A stretch of 64,000 nt of DNA from contig NC_045131.1 in assembly GCF_007655135.1 (NCBI RefSeq), positions 20,816,001-20,880,000 of the forward strand, read 5' to 3'. Shown piece by piece: positions 44,126-56,432 of this stretch. Numbering within the stretch: the stretch's first letter is position 1; the number at the start of each line of letters is the position of its first letter. Origin of the DNA: Punica granatum (lineage: Eukaryota > Streptophyta > Magnoliopsida > Myrtales > Lythraceae). Under the pieces are notes generated by a model. It saw nothing but the letters and a program-made list of their open reading frames with translations. It had not been told where the DNA came from and ran no database searches. Made by a program: the position numbers and the translations under genes.

Positions 44126-47100
44126 ATGGCTGAAGAGCAACAACCTGTTATCTCGGAGCGAGACGCGCCACCGATGCCTGCACAGTCCATCCGGAAGATA
44201 CACGTGTGATATCATCTCCAGCACCTACAACGTATTCCGGTGCTATTCCAACGCACTTCCCTTCTCCTGCACAAGTGTCACCCAATGTTGTCGATCCCGT
44301 GCGCTTTGCCGCACTTGAAGGGATCGTTAATCAGTTGGCTGCCAATATGAACACCAATATGACAGAGCTCATGGCAATGCTTCGGGATCAAAACCGAGCT
44401 TCCTCAAGCCATACTCCGTCTCCTGAACGCAGGACAACTGTTCATCGGAATCCGATTGACCCTCCTATTTATGTGACTGATAGCGAAGATATGTCTTTTC
44501 CAGCAACGACATATGTGCCGACAATCACTCCAGTCAGTGATCCTATGCCACCACCACCGGCTCCGACATCAGTGCCATTTCCACCCGCGGCGTTCCTATC
44601 AACAGATCCCGCAATGATCACTTTGCCGCCGCTCACCATACCTACTCAATCCCCCATTTACACCGTTCCACCACCGACGGTTCCTCCAGTCGCGATCACA
44701 CAAGTCCCTGCTCCCACTATGGAACCTTTTTCATTCCAAGCTCCACAAACCCAAATGAGCTTCTCCTACCAAACTCCACCGCCTCTAAATATTCCTCCCA
44801 CTGAGCCTGGCACACCTACTCATGCCGCACCTGCAATTCTACCGACGAACATTCCTCCTGAAAATGAACAGGAGAAAAGAATGAAGAGAATGGAGGAAAC
44901 CATTCGAACCCTCCAAGCAGGCACGTCCCGTCATGACTTCAGCGACAGTGACTGGAATCTCTTTCCAGGCATGTTGTTACCCCCTAAGATCAAAATTCCA
45001 GATTTCAAGAGGTACGACGGGACCAAAGACCCTCGGCATCATCTCCGTCACTACCATAGCAAAATGCTTCCGTATTGGGATTATGAGGAATTTGTCGTCC
45101 AGACTTTCCAAGACAGTCTTACGGGATCAGCGCTAGATTGGTTTATGACCCTGAAAGCCGGCGACATCTCTACATGGACAGATCTCTCTCAGAAATTCCT
45201 CGACCAATACCGATTCTGTGCAGAGACACCTCCTACTCTTCTTGATCTTAGCATGGCAGAGATGAAAGAAAGTCAAACTTTCGAAGCATACGCAACGGAA
45301 TGGAGGGGAAAAGCGGCAAAGCATATACCTCCAATCACTGAGCGTCAGCAAGTTCAACTGTTTCATTCTACGCTCAGAGGCGCGTATTATTCACATCTCC
45401 TGGCTCATACTTCCTCTTTCTCAGACCTGATTGAGGCAGGAAAGAAGTTGGATATGGGAGTTAAGTTAGGAAGAATTGAAGATCCGGCAAGGAATAAAGA
45501 CAGAGAGACACCGAAGAAACAAACTGCCGGAACATCCAGAAGAGGCAAAAACGCGACTATCGGCATCGTCAATCCTGGACATCAAGCTCCACACCCAATG
45601 TCGGTGGACTACGCCCCTGCATTACCGATTTCTCAGCCATATGCGCATCCCGTGCAGTATATGCAACCTCATCAAACGCCGCAAGCTTACTTCTCAACCC
45701 CGCCCACTGTTATCCAGTCGCAACCTCCGCAACCGTACCCTTCTGTTCAAGTTCAACCAGTTAGACCCCCGACTTCGAGGCCTCCTCAGCCGGCTCAACG
45801 TGTCCCAGCTCCTAGAACTCAACAAGACAATACTGCTCAACCGCGTTCACGCAAGCAATACACCAATTTGCCGGCTCCTCCCTCTTACATATTCAGACAG
45901 CTCCTTGCAGGCGACAAGATCAAAACGGAAGCACCAAATCCTCGTTTCGATCCGTCCATGCAGAACCAGAATCTTCGATGCGAATTTCATCGGGGTGCTC
46001 CTGGTCATACCCTGGACACTTGTTGGAGACTCCGGGATAAAATTCAGGAGATGATTGATGCAAGACAAATCTCCTTTAATGAGGTGAAGCCGCCAAATGT
46101 CCGTGCAAATCCTCTTCCGGATCATGGATCAGGTGCAGGACCTTCTGTGAACATGATTAGCATTGCTGCTATTGAGGAGGAAGAAGATGCGCGAAAGCCC
46201 TCAATTCCATTTGCTATTAACTATGCTCCAGTAGAACTCGCATTCGCTCCCGCCCCGTTCGTTATAGAAGTTCCTGCAAAGGAGCCTTATCACGATAGTC
46301 GAGTTCCCGGGACATACGAGAGCGAGGTTGCCAGTGCAGAATTGAAGATGAGCACGATGGGAATCACGCGTTCGGGACGAGTATATCAGGGTCCAGAGCA
46401 TATTGACAAAGGAAAGGCTCTTGCTACTGAATCCTCAATCGCTCCAAAAGCCGTGTCATTCTCTACAAAGAAGGTCACCGATCAAGAAGCCGAAGACTTC
46501 ATGAAGGTGATCAAAGCAAGCGAGTACAAAGTGATCGAGCAAATGAGCAAGTCACCAGCTCATATATCATTGCTCGCATTGCTTTTGAACTCCGAACCTC
46601 ATCGGAACGCTTTGCTGAAAGTTCTCACCGCGGCACAAGTCCCGAAAGATACTGCACCGAATAGAATTGAGGAGACGGTGAATTCTATTTTCTCAAATCA
46701 GATTTCCTTTTCGGAAGACGAAATTCCCACGGAAGGACAAGCACATTTGCGGGCGTTGCACATAGTTTGCAAGTGCAACAACCACATCGTTGGTCGAGTC
46801 ATGATCGACAACGGCTCTGCTCTTAACGTTTGCCCCGTCTCCACGTTGAAACAGATGAACGTGGACATGAGTCACATTCGTGCAAGCAAGACCACCGTTC
46901 GAGCCTTTGACGGCTCTAAGAGAGTGGTGAACGGTGAAATTGATCTCCTAATCGAGGTGGGTCCTTGCTCATTCTCTATTACCTTCCAGATCTTGGAAAT
47001 ACCCAATGCTTTTAGTCTCCTACTTGGAAGACCATGGATTCACGCCGCCGGCGCCGTTCCTTCATCATTGCACCAGAAGTTAAAATTCTTTGCCGAAGGC

Positions 47101-47724
47101 AAACTCATCACTGTCAACGGCGAGGAAGATTACGCGGTCTATAAAGAAACGGCCATCCCTTATATCAGCATTGGAGAAGATCAGAATCTCCCTTTCCATT
47201 CTTTTGACATGATCTCCGTAATTCGAGACTACGGAGAGGTTAGTCCATCGCGAACTGATCGCATGATTGGAAAGGTTCTCTTGAAGAACAATTATGTCCC
47301 TGGAACTGGACTCGGGGCACGCGCACAGGGAATTCTTCGACCAATCGAAATGGAGGAATACCGCAATAGGAGGGGACTCGGCTTTCGCCCTTCCTGCCAT
47401 GAGGTCACACAAGCCCGTCGCGGAAAACATCTACACCACCTTGCTGCACATTATGGGAAGCTCTATAGGGGCATGCCATTTCCACCACTCTCACAGTTTT
47501 TTGCAGCACCACCACAAATCATGGGAGACACCTCAGAGAACCCAATCACTGAAACAGATGACTTCTCTTCGGATGCGGTTGAAGCGTTTTTAGCTTTGCC
47601 AGCCATACATGCCGTCATTGAGGAGACATCTTCTAAGGTTCATATCCGTCCTGCACAGGAGGATGAGGAGCTTACCAACTGGACTTCAATCCCGCTCTAC
47701 TCGGCCATAGTTGCCGATGTGTAA
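44126..47724 (+). pseudogene. gag-pro: Gag-protease of element A, second unit, frameshifted
   Basis: The start at 44126 is shared with the first unit, but one C is missing near 44191 (CATCCGG here, CATCCCGG there), breaking the frame after about 22 codons. The frame for the rest is open from about 44206 to 47724 (about 1172 codons) and is almost identical to the first unit; one visible change is Trp to Gly in the segment VPWTYE. Capsid, knuckle, protease (DNGSA) and G-patch-like parts are all present. The lost C is in a short C run, so a sequencing error is possible. Confidence 0.85.
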
Positions 47725-47908
47725 GACGGTCTTTATACATAATGCTACCTGCATGTCGGCAATGCCATAAGCCACATGACAGAAGAGGGGTTTTTGTTAT
47801 GGCTTGTTAATAGAATCCCTGCATGTTTTTGATTTCCTGTCCCTAAATTCTCTCTTGCACTCGCTTCTAACATCTTTAATTTCTAAGACAATTCACTTTC
47901 ATGTCCAG
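47721..47908 (+). other. Predicted gag-pol intron, second unit
   Basis: Same donor, branch-point-like motif and acceptor as 30746-30933, with the same phase. Confidence 0.75.
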
Positions 47909-49761
47909 GCTCCAATCGAATCCAAATCATGGATATAACGATTCGGATTCACTCGAAACACATCTCGGAAAGTCCCTACCCATATACTTCGGGGAAGGAC
48001 TTGACGAGGATGGTCGCGTGCCCGAGATAGAAGAGAGTTTGCATCGTCTCGAAAACCACCAACTCACTTCCGTTGAGCCAACCGAAGACATCAACGTAGG
48101 CAATGCAGGCGAACCACGCACCCTTAGAATCGGAATAGGACTCGACTCTGCACAGAGGACCCGAATGATCAACTTCTTGACAGAGTACCAGGAGGTCTTC
48201 GCTTGGTCCTACGCCGATATGCCAGGCCTAGACCCCTCAATCGTAAAGCATTTCCTCCCACTCGATACTGAAAGATTCCCACCCAAACGCCAACACTTGC
48301 GACGTCAAAGAGCTGACCTTCTCTTACGCATTAAGGAAGAAGTCATCAAGCAAGTAGACGCGGGATTCCTGGAGGTATGCAATTACTCTGAATGGGTAGC
48401 GAACATTGTTCTAGTGGAAAAGAAAAATGGGAAAGTCAGAGTCTGCATCGACTACCGAGATCTCAATAGGGCTAGCCCAAAGGATAATTTTCCGCTGCCA
48501 CACATCGATGTCTTGGTGGACAATACAGCACGCCACTCACAATTCTCCTTCATGGACGGTTTCTCTGGATACAATCAGATTCAGATGGCCGAAGAAGACA
48601 AAGTCAAGACCACATTCATCACGATGTGGGGTACATTTTGCTACAAGGTCATGCCTTTCGGTCTCAAAAATGCCGGGGCAACCTATCAACGAGCAATGGT
48701 CACTCTCTTTCATGACATGATGCATAAAGAGATCGAGGTCTATGTAGACGACATGATCGCGAAGTCCAAAGAAGGAGAAGATCATTTGGTTAACCTCAAA
48801 CGATTGTTCGACCGCCTCAAGAAATACAAACTCCGACTTAACCCAACAAAATGCACATTTGGCGTCAAGTCAGGGAAATTGTTAGGGTTTATAGTCAGTG
48901 AGGAAGGCATCAAGGTCGACCCTGACAAAGTTAAAGCGATCATGGAATTGCCCCCTCCATCGACAGTGCGCGAAGTGAGGAGCTTCTTAGGACGGCTGAA
49001 TTACATCGCGCGTTTCATCGCAAATTTGACAGACAAGTGCCAACCACTCTTCCGTTTGCTTCGCAAGAATGCAGCGGTCGAATGGGATGATGAGTGTCAG
49101 AAAGCTTTTGATACCATCAAGGCATATTTAAGTCAGCCGCCGGTGTTAGTTCCACCTTCACCTGATCGTCCTCTCATTTTGTACTTGACGGTGCGCCGAC
49201 AATCCATCGGATGCATGTTAGGACAAAAGGACGAGTCCTCTCACGCAGAGCGAGCCATTTATTATTTGAGCAAAAAGTTCACTGAAGGGGAGTCCAACTA
49301 CCCTGAGATAGAGAAAATGTGTTGCGCACTTGTGTGGGTCATGCAGAGACTCCGGCAATACACTCTCTACCATACTGTTCGCCTGCTGTCGAAGACAGAT
49401 CCTTTGAAATATCTGCTTAGTACTCCGTCCTCCATGAGGAACATAGCAAAATGGCGTTGCCAACTGACGGAGTACGACATCGAATATGTGTCGCGCACAT
49501 CAGTCAAGGGCCAAGCGATAGCAAATCATTTAGCAGAATTCCCGATTGTCGATGACACACCGATCGACTCTGATTTCCCCGACGAAAAAATCCTCCAAAT
49601 GAGTGGTGAGGAGGAAACCACCAGATGGAAGATGTACTTCGATGGTGCAGTTAATTCCACCGGATCAGGGATTGGCGCAGTGCTGATATCCCCGGAAGGG
49701 CGCCATTTTCCTGTTGCAGCGAAGATTGATTTCCCCTGCACCAACAACATAGCCGAATATG
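47901..49761 (+). pseudogene. pol: Pol of element A, second unit, cut in the second RNase H
   Basis: RT and the Ty3-type RNase H are complete. The archaeal-type RNase H is cut just after its Glu motif (TNNIAEY), where the Athila LTR starts at 49762; integrase is missing from the window. The uninterrupted target is visible in the first unit at 32776-32790 (GCCGAATATGAGGCA), which confirms an insertion. Changes from the first unit include Pro to Leu in NIVPVEKKNG, Asp to Asn in RMIDFL, Asp to Gly, and Asp to Asn near AIADHL. The frame runs about 16 codons into the LTR before a stop. Confidence 0.92.
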
Positions 49762-51014
49762 TGATAAGGGCATATTATACTCATATTTTATTGTGCAATT
49801 CATGTTAAATTATTATTAATTTTATAGAAATTATAAGAAGTCGGTGCTTAATTATGTGTAATTTGATATTGTAGGTCTTTGAGGACTTAGATGGAATTAC
49901 GAGCAATATTGAGGAGTTTTGCGCAATTTGGAGCCAGCATATATCTTTCGGAAATCTTTTTTTTGTTGTGGATATAAATACTCCTCATAACAAAATTAGG
50001 AAACCCTAGGGGGGGAGCCATCTTTCACCATTCTTTTAACCTAGAGAGTTTTTGGAGAGGGTCTTGTCTGGAGCCGTCACCTGGATCAATTGATTTGAAG
50101 CGAAGAATTGTGGAAGAGATAATTCCTTAAAGGAATTGTTGGGTTTTTGTTTTAGGATTCAATATCTTGAGTTTACTGCTGAATATGAATTCTATTGCAA
50201 TGACTCCTTGGAATTATAATTGTGTTTTCAATTCCATGATATTCTAAGCTTCTTTTGTGGGAATATGATGAAACCCTAGGTAGCTAATATGATGATTGTC
50301 GCCATGTTATAGGATTAATAGATGTGTTGATGATTCATGATTGCAATTCCTATAATTTCAATTTTAATTCTTAATTGGTTATAATTGTTAGAAACACTAT
50401 TGATACGGGAGTTGATATAGTGTTTGTTAGGAATTCTTGATTAGACTAATTAGTTAAATGCGATAGCTGCGTTAATTAGTTTAATTAGAGATTATCCAGG
50501 GATTAATGCAATGTTTCTAATTAGTTATTCGCTAAGACATTAGGGATAATTAATTTAGGGCATTAGACAATCATAGCACTGGAAGGTGTATGATTATAAT
50601 TTAGAGTCCACTATTAATTAGAGATGCGGGAGCTGATTGATTAATTAGAGGTTTAAGACTTTAATTTTAAAGGCTTGATAAACTCACTTGAATAATCACA
50701 TAGCTATCAGTCTATATAACATGATGGCAATCTGATTAGTGAAACTAGGGTGGATTCTGTTTTTCCCACTTTCAATTGATATATTTTCGTACAATTCTCT
50801 TTCTGCTCTTTGTGACGATTTAGGTTGATTAGTAGTTAATTAGTTAATTCTCTTAATTTGATTGCTTAGATAATAATAGAATCTAATATAGGTTTAGTAC
50901 TTAATTAATCCTTGTGGGATCGACACTCTATTCATCACTATATTACTTGATCTGACCCAGTACACTTGCTGGTAGAATTTGAGCTTATTTTTATATATAT
51001 TTGCAAAGGGATCA
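49762..51014 (+). repeat. Athila-like LTR 1
   Basis: 1253 bp, TGATAAGGGC...GGGATCA. I found three substitutions and no indel against the LTR at 58119-59371, so the copies are young. The end is defined by the primer site 7 bases downstream. Confidence 0.92.
49973..49980 (+). promoter_or_regulatory. TATA box of Athila-like LTR 1
   Basis: TATAAATA lies 212 bp into the LTR. Transcription would be expected to start about 25-35 bases downstream, near the GGAAACCCTAGG stretch. Confidence 0.65.
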
Positions 51015-51020
51015 AGTTTT

Positions 51021-51038
51021 TGGCGCCGTTGCCGGGGA
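51021..51038 (+). other. tRNA-Asp-type primer binding site, Athila unit 1
   Basis: TGGCGCCGTTGCCGGGGA, complementary to the 3' end of plant tRNA-Asp and standard for Athila elements. Confidence 0.9.
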
Positions 51039-51128
51039 TTAACTTAATATTAGACCACCTTAAGTTCTATTGTTAATTTAGGCGCACTTTACTGTGTGTT
51101 TATTTCTTGTTCTCTTTGCAGGTATTCT

Positions 51129-54113
51129 ATGCGCAGGAGTAGAAGTGCTGAACTTCTACCATTAGATCCTGAGATAGAGCGCACCTTGCATCGGTTGAGA
51201 AGAGAGAACAGAAGAAGGGAAGAATTGCAGGTAGTTGAGATGGCAGATGATGACATCAACCGCCAAATACAGGGTGCTGCCAGAGCACTTCGAGACTATG
51301 CAGTACCTACTATTATGGGTTCTGCGATCAGAAGGCCCACTATTCCAGCTAATAACTTTGAACTGAAGCCAGCACTCATCCAGATGGTTCAATCAAATCA
51401 GTTTGGAGGATATCCCAACGAGAGTCCTGATGAGCATATTGCAGGATTCCTCCAATACTGTAACACGGTAAAGATGAATAATGTCACTGATGATGTTATT
51501 AGATTACAGCTTTTTCCTTTCTCGCTTAGGGATAAAGCGAGAGCCTGGTTCAATTCACTGCCACAAGAGTCCATCACCACCTGGGCCGACCTTTCATCTA
51601 AGTTTCTCAGGAGATTTTTCCCACCAGCTAGGACTGCAAGATTGAGGAACGAAATCACTAACTTCACCAAGTTCAATGGTGAATCACTTTATGAGGCATG
51701 GGAGAGATTCAAGGAGGCAATCAGAAAGTGCCCACATCACGGATTGCCAGATAATCTCCTAATTGAGGTCTTCTATCTTAGCCTGGATGATACATTGAGG
51801 TCTCTAGTAGATGCTGCAGCAGGAGGCGCACTGATGGGTAAGAATTATGATGAAGCAAGTGCTTTGATAGAAGAGATGGCCTCCAGTGCACATAATTGGC
51901 AGAATGAAAGAAGTAAATCAAGAGTGGCATCAGTCAATGACATGGACACTATTGCTAATTTGACAACCCAGATTTCAGCTCTCACTACCCAGGTAAGTAA
52001 ACTCACCTCAGCACATTCTTTTAATACTAATCAGGTTGCTTTTTGTGAGTTGTGTTCAGGACCACATTCGACTCTTGAATGCATGTCTGGAAATCCCTCG
52101 GCTTCACCCAATGGAGAGCAAGTGAACTTTGTCAACAACTTCCAACGGAGTAATCAAGGGCCTTATTCGAACACTTACAATCCCGGGTGGCGTAATCATC
52201 CTAATTTCTCATGGAGGAATGAGAATAATGCACTTAAACCGCCACCTGGATTCCAAAAGCAAGGCCCTGCTCAGAATGCTCCACCTCAGCAAAGTCAGTC
52301 GAGAATGGAAGAGCTCATGTTGAGCTATATGCAAAAGACTGACACCATGCTACAGAATCAACAAGCCACTATTCGAAACCTAGAGGGTCAGATTAGTCAG
52401 ATTTCTCAGCAATTGAGTAATAGACCATCAGGGTCTTTACCCAGCAACACTGAAGAGAACCCCAAGGGTGTCAATGCTATAATGCTGAGGAGTGGCAAGG
52501 AATTGGAAATAGTCAATAGAAAAGCTCAAACTCAGGAGGAGAGTCCGGAGAAAGACAAAGGTAAGCAAAAGGTGGAGGAACCAAGGCAGAAGTCACTAGG
52601 GGTGAAACCGTATGTTCCTCCTGTCCCTTTTCCAGGAAGATTGAAGCAACAACAGTTGGACGCCCAATTTGCTAAATTCCTAGATGTTTTTAAAAAGCTG
52701 CAAATCAACATTCCATTTGCAGAAGCACTCCAGCAGATGCCTTCATATGCTAGATTCATGAAGGATCTGCTCACTAAAAAGAGGAAGTTTGATGGGAGTG
52801 AGCCTGTGATGCTTACAGGAGAGTGTTCTATGATTCTCCAAAAGGACTTGCCTAACTTACCACGCAAACAAAGAGATCAGGGGAGTTTCACTGTTCCTTG
52901 TACTATAGGGAATTTTCATTTTGAGAACGTTCTTATCGATTCAGGTGCAAGTATAAATTTAATGCCTCTGTCTATTTTCAGGAAACTTGGACTTGGAGAA
53001 TGCAAGAAAACTCATATTACCTTGCAACTTGCTGACAGGAGTATCAAATATCCAAAGGGTATTGTTGAGAATGTCCTGGTGAAGGTAGACAAATTCATAT
53101 TTCCAGTCGACTTCATAGTCTTGGAGATGGAGGAGGACAGAGAGGTGCCCATGATCCTTGGCAGACCGTTCCTTGCGACAGGTAAAGCATTAATAGATGT
53201 GGAACAAGGTAAGCTCACTTTAAGAGTTATGAATGAACAAATAACTTTTAATGTTTATGACGCCATAAAGAAATTTGATGATGGCAAATCATGTTACACC
53301 ATTGATATTATTGATGAGCTTATCTCTGAGTCTGTGGAGGAGAAAGCAGGTGTGGATACAATGGAATCAGTCCTTAGGGATCTGGACGATTGGAGTGATG
53401 ATGATGAGCATGAGGAAGAATCTGTGGAGAAGGTATCAGAAATCAAGGCTCGCTACTATGAGGAGCTGGGCACTAGTGCGACAAAACCAGTATCATCTTT
53501 GACACAGTCCCCGGTGCTAGAACTTAAACCATTGCCTAGCCATTTAAAATATGCCTATCTTGGAATAGATGATACTTTGCCAATAATTATCTCTTCTTCC
53601 TTGACAGGTGATCAGGAGCAACAGCTCCTAAGCGTGCTGAGAGAGCACAAGGAGGCAATAGGATGGACTATTGCAGATATCAAAGGGATCAGCCCTTTGA
53701 TTTGCACTCACAGGATAATGTTGGAAGCTGAGTGCAAACCCATAGTGCAACCACAGAGGCGACTTAACCCAACTCTCAAAGAGGTAGTGAAGAAAGAAGT
53801 GCTTAAACTGTTGGATGCAGGTATTATCTATCCTATCTCAGATAGTAAATGGGTTAGTCCTGTTCAAGTAGTGCCCAAAAAGGGTGGTATGACTGTGGTT
53901 AAAAATGAGGTCAATAAATTAATCCCGACTCGTACTGTGACTGGGTGGAGAGTTTGTATAGATTACAGGAAACTAAATGATGCTACCCGTAAAGACCATT
54001 TCCCCCTCCCCTTCATTGATCAGATGCTAGAAAAACTTGCAGGGCATGATTATTATTGTTTTCTAGATGGTTATTCTGGTTACAATCAGATTCATATAGC
54101 ACCCGAGGACTAG
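51129..54113 (+). CDS. gag-pol: Athila-like gag-protease and N-terminal RT, ended by internal TAG
   Basis: The first ATG is at 51129 (MRRSRSAELLP); the frame is open further upstream but without an ATG. The gag domain spans about 80-260 (DEHIAGFLQYCN, then DKARAWFNSLP). A zinc knuckle CELCSGPHSTLEC starts at 306. The protease active site is LIDSGASIN with Asp604. RT begins with WVSPVQVVPKKGG and runs to FLDGYSGYNQIHIAPED, where TAG (54111-54113) stops it in mid-domain. The frame continues open beyond the TAG to 56432. The change looks like CAG to TAG, a C-to-T at a CHG methylation site. The same TAG is in the second unit. The UAG sequence context does not match known readthrough signals, so I treat it as a nonsense mutation. 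Confidence 0.85.
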   Translation: MRRSRSAELLPLDPEIERTLHRLRRENRRREELQVVEMADDDINRQIQGAARALRDYAVPTIMGSAIRRPTIPANNFELKPALIQMVQSNQFGGYPNESPDEHIAGFLQYCNTVKMNNVTDDVIRLQLFPFSLRDKARAWFNSLPQESITTWADLSSKFLRRFFPPARTARLRNEITNFTKFNGESLYEAWERFKEAIRKCPHHGLPDNLLIEVFYLSLDDTLRSLVDAAAGGALMGKNYDEASALIEEMASSAHNWQNERSKSRVASVNDMDTIANLTTQISALTTQVSKLTSAHSFNTNQVAFCELCSGPHSTLECMSGNPSASPNGEQVNFVNNFQRSNQGPYSNTYNPGWRNHPNFSWRNENNALKPPPGFQKQGPAQNAPPQQSQSRMEELMLSYMQKTDTMLQNQQATIRNLEGQISQISQQLSNRPSGSLPSNTEENPKGVNAIMLRSGKELEIVNRKAQTQEESPEKDKGKQKVEEPRQKSLGVKPYVPPVPFPGRLKQQQLDAQFAKFLDVFKKLQINIPFAEALQQMPSYARFMKDLLTKKRKFDGSEPVMLTGECSMILQKDLPNLPRKQRDQGSFTVPCTIGNFHFENVLIDSGASINLMPLSIFRKLGLGECKKTHITLQLADRSIKYPKGIVENVLVKVDKFIFPVDFIVLEMEEDREVPMILGRPFLATGKALIDVEQGKLTLRVMNEQITFNVYDAIKKFDDGKSCYTIDIIDELISESVEEKAGVDTMESVLRDLDDWSDDDEHEEESVEKVSEIKARYYEELGTSATKPVSSLTQSPVLELKPLPSHLKYAYLGIDDTLPIIISSSLTGDQEQQLLSVLREHKEAIGWTIADIKGISPLICTHRIMLEAECKPIVQPQRRLNPTLKEVVKKEVLKLLDAGIIYPISDSKWVSPVQVVPKKGGMTVVKNEVNKLIPTRTVTGWRVCIDYRKLNDATRKDHFPLPFIDQMLEKLAGHDYYCFLDGYSGYNQIHIAPED

Positions 54114-56432
54114 GAGAAAACCACATTTACTTGTCCTTATGGCACTTTTGCCTTTAGGAGAATGCCTTTCGGTCTCTGTAATGCACCTGCCACTTTCCAG
54201 AGGTGCATGATGTCTATATTTTCTGACATGTTAGAGAATTTTATTGAAATATTTATGGATGATTTCTCTGTTTTTGGGAAGTCATTTGAATCTTGTCTGA
54301 CAAATTTAGGCTGTGTGCTTAAAAGATGTAAGGAGACTAATCTGCTTCTGAACTGGGAGAAATGTCATTTTATGGTAAGAGAGGGTATAGTCTTAGGTCA
54401 CAAGGTGTCAAAGAAAGGGATTGAAGTTGATCGAGCAAAAGTGGAGATAATAGAGAAGTTGCCACCACCCACTTCAACAAAAGGAGTAAGGAGCTTCTTA
54501 GGACATGCTGGCTTCTACAGGAGATTTATCAAGGACTTTTCTAAAATCTCTAGACCTCTTTGTAATTTACTTGAAAAAGATTCTGCTTTTGTTTTTAATG
54601 ACAATTGTTTGCAGGCATTCAATTTATTGAAGGAGAAACTCACTTCTGCACCAGTGATCGTTGCACCTAATTGGGAGCTTCCGTTTGAGCTGATGTGTGA
54701 TGCCAGCGACTATGCTGTAGGAGCAGTACTTGGGCAAAGGAGAGGTAAGGTATTTCATGCAATATACTATGCTAGTAGAACTTTAAATGAGGCCCAAAAG
54801 AACTATGCCACAACTGAAAAGGAGCTTTTAGCAGTCATATTTGCATGTGACAAGTTTCGGCCTTATCTGATAGGTTCTAAGATCATAGTATACACAGACC
54901 ATGCTGCCCTGAAATATTTGTTTGCCAAAGCTGATGCTAAACCTAGGCTAAATCGTTGGATTCTACTGCTACAAGAATTTGACCTGGAAATTAGAGACAC
55001 AAAGGGAACTGAAAATGTAGTGGCTGATCACTTATCCCGTTTGGAATCTGATTGTTTAGATTCACCCATTAATGAAAAGTTCCCTGATGAACAATTGCAT
55101 GTAGCAGAAATCCAAGGATTACCTTGGTATGCTGATATAGTGAATTACATGGTTAGCAACATCACACCATATGGTTTGTCATCTCAACAGAAAAAGAAAT
55201 TTTTGCATGATGTGAAATACTATTTTTGGGATGAACCATATCTGTTTAAATATTGTGCTGACCAAGTAATTAGACGCTGTGTGCCTGAAACTGAACAACT
55301 TAGCATAATACAACACTGTCATTCTAAGGAAGCAGGAGGCCACTTTGGTGTGGAAAGAACTGCAACTAAGATCTTATCTTGTGGATTTTATTGGCCTAGA
55401 GTATTTCATGATTGCAGGAATTACATTATGTCTTGTGCTCCATGCCAAAGAACTGGCAATATTTCTAGGAGACATGAAGTACCACAAAATAGCATTCTTG
55501 TAATTGAGCTTTTTGATGTGTGGGGAATAGACTTTATGGGTCCTTTTCCCTCTTCTTTTTCAAATAAATATATTCTTGTGGCTGTTGATTATGTTTCAAA
55601 ATGGGTAGAAGTAGTTGCTCTACAAAGTAATGATGCCAGAGTTGTAATCAGATTTTTGAAAAAGAACATCTTTTCAAGATTTGGGGTACCTAGAGCCATT
55701 ATAAGTGATGGGGGATCACATTTTTGCAATCGGCAATTTGAAAAATTATTATCAAAATATGGAGTTACTCATAAAATTGCCACCCCTTATCATCCACAGA
55801 CTTGTGGACAGGTTGAGGTGTCCAATAGGGAAATAAAGCGTATCTTAGAGAAAACAGTCAATGCATCTAGGAAAGATTGGTCTTTAAAACTTGATGATGC
55901 ATTGTGGGCTTACAGGACAGCTTTCAAAACCCCCATAGGAATGTCCCCATACAAGATTGTTTATGGTAAATCATGTCACCTACCAGTAGAGCTTGAGCAC
56001 AAAGCATATTGGGCCATAAAATACCTTAACTTTGATTTACAAGCTGCAGGTGAAAAGAGATTGCTCCAATTGAATCAGATGGCTGAGATGAGAGAGGAAG
56101 CATATGAAAATGCTAGGATATACAAGGAGCGAGCCAAGCGATGGCATGATAGGAACATCCTAAAGCGAGAGTTTTTGCCTGGTCAGAAAGTCCTATTATA
56201 CAACTCTCGCTTGAAGTTGTTCCCAGGTAAGTTAAAATCTCGATGGTCTGGACCATTTGTTATTTCTAATGTTTTTCCCTATGGTGCAGTTGAGCTGAAG
56301 TCAGAAGATGACCGCACTTTTAAAGTAAACGGTCATCTTCTCAAGCATTACTTTGAAGGGGAAAATATTGATGGTGATGCCACTACGGTGGATCTAGCAA
56401 ATTCGGTTGAAGAATTGGAAAAGTCGAACTAG
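54114..56432 (+). pseudogene. pol: Athila-like RT C-terminus, RNase H and integrase, separated by TAG
   Basis: Same frame as the preceding ORF. RT continues with FMDD (catalytic Asp at 54258 and 54261) and [16 protein letters not shown]. RNase H has all the usual acidic sites ([38 protein letters not shown]). Integrase has an HHCC finger ([22 protein letters not shown]) and the D,D-35-E triad in WGIDFMG, ISDGGSH and GQVEVSN, spaced as expected. A C-terminal domain ([16 protein letters not shown]) ends at KSN. An ATG at 54162 could restart translation but only after part of RT is lost. All catalytic residues are kept, so the break is recent or the product is supplied by other copies. Confidence 0.85.

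Noticed and set aside
51990..52036. CAG/GTAAGT donor and nearby ATCAG acceptor inside Athila gag
   Set aside because: The resulting intron would be about 43 bases, below the usual plant minimum, and the frame is intact without it. A longer-range use cannot be judged here.
54111..54113. Programmed UAG readthrough between Gag and Pol
   Set aside because: The TAG sits in the middle of the RT domain rather than between gag and protease or RT, and no known readthrough context follows it.
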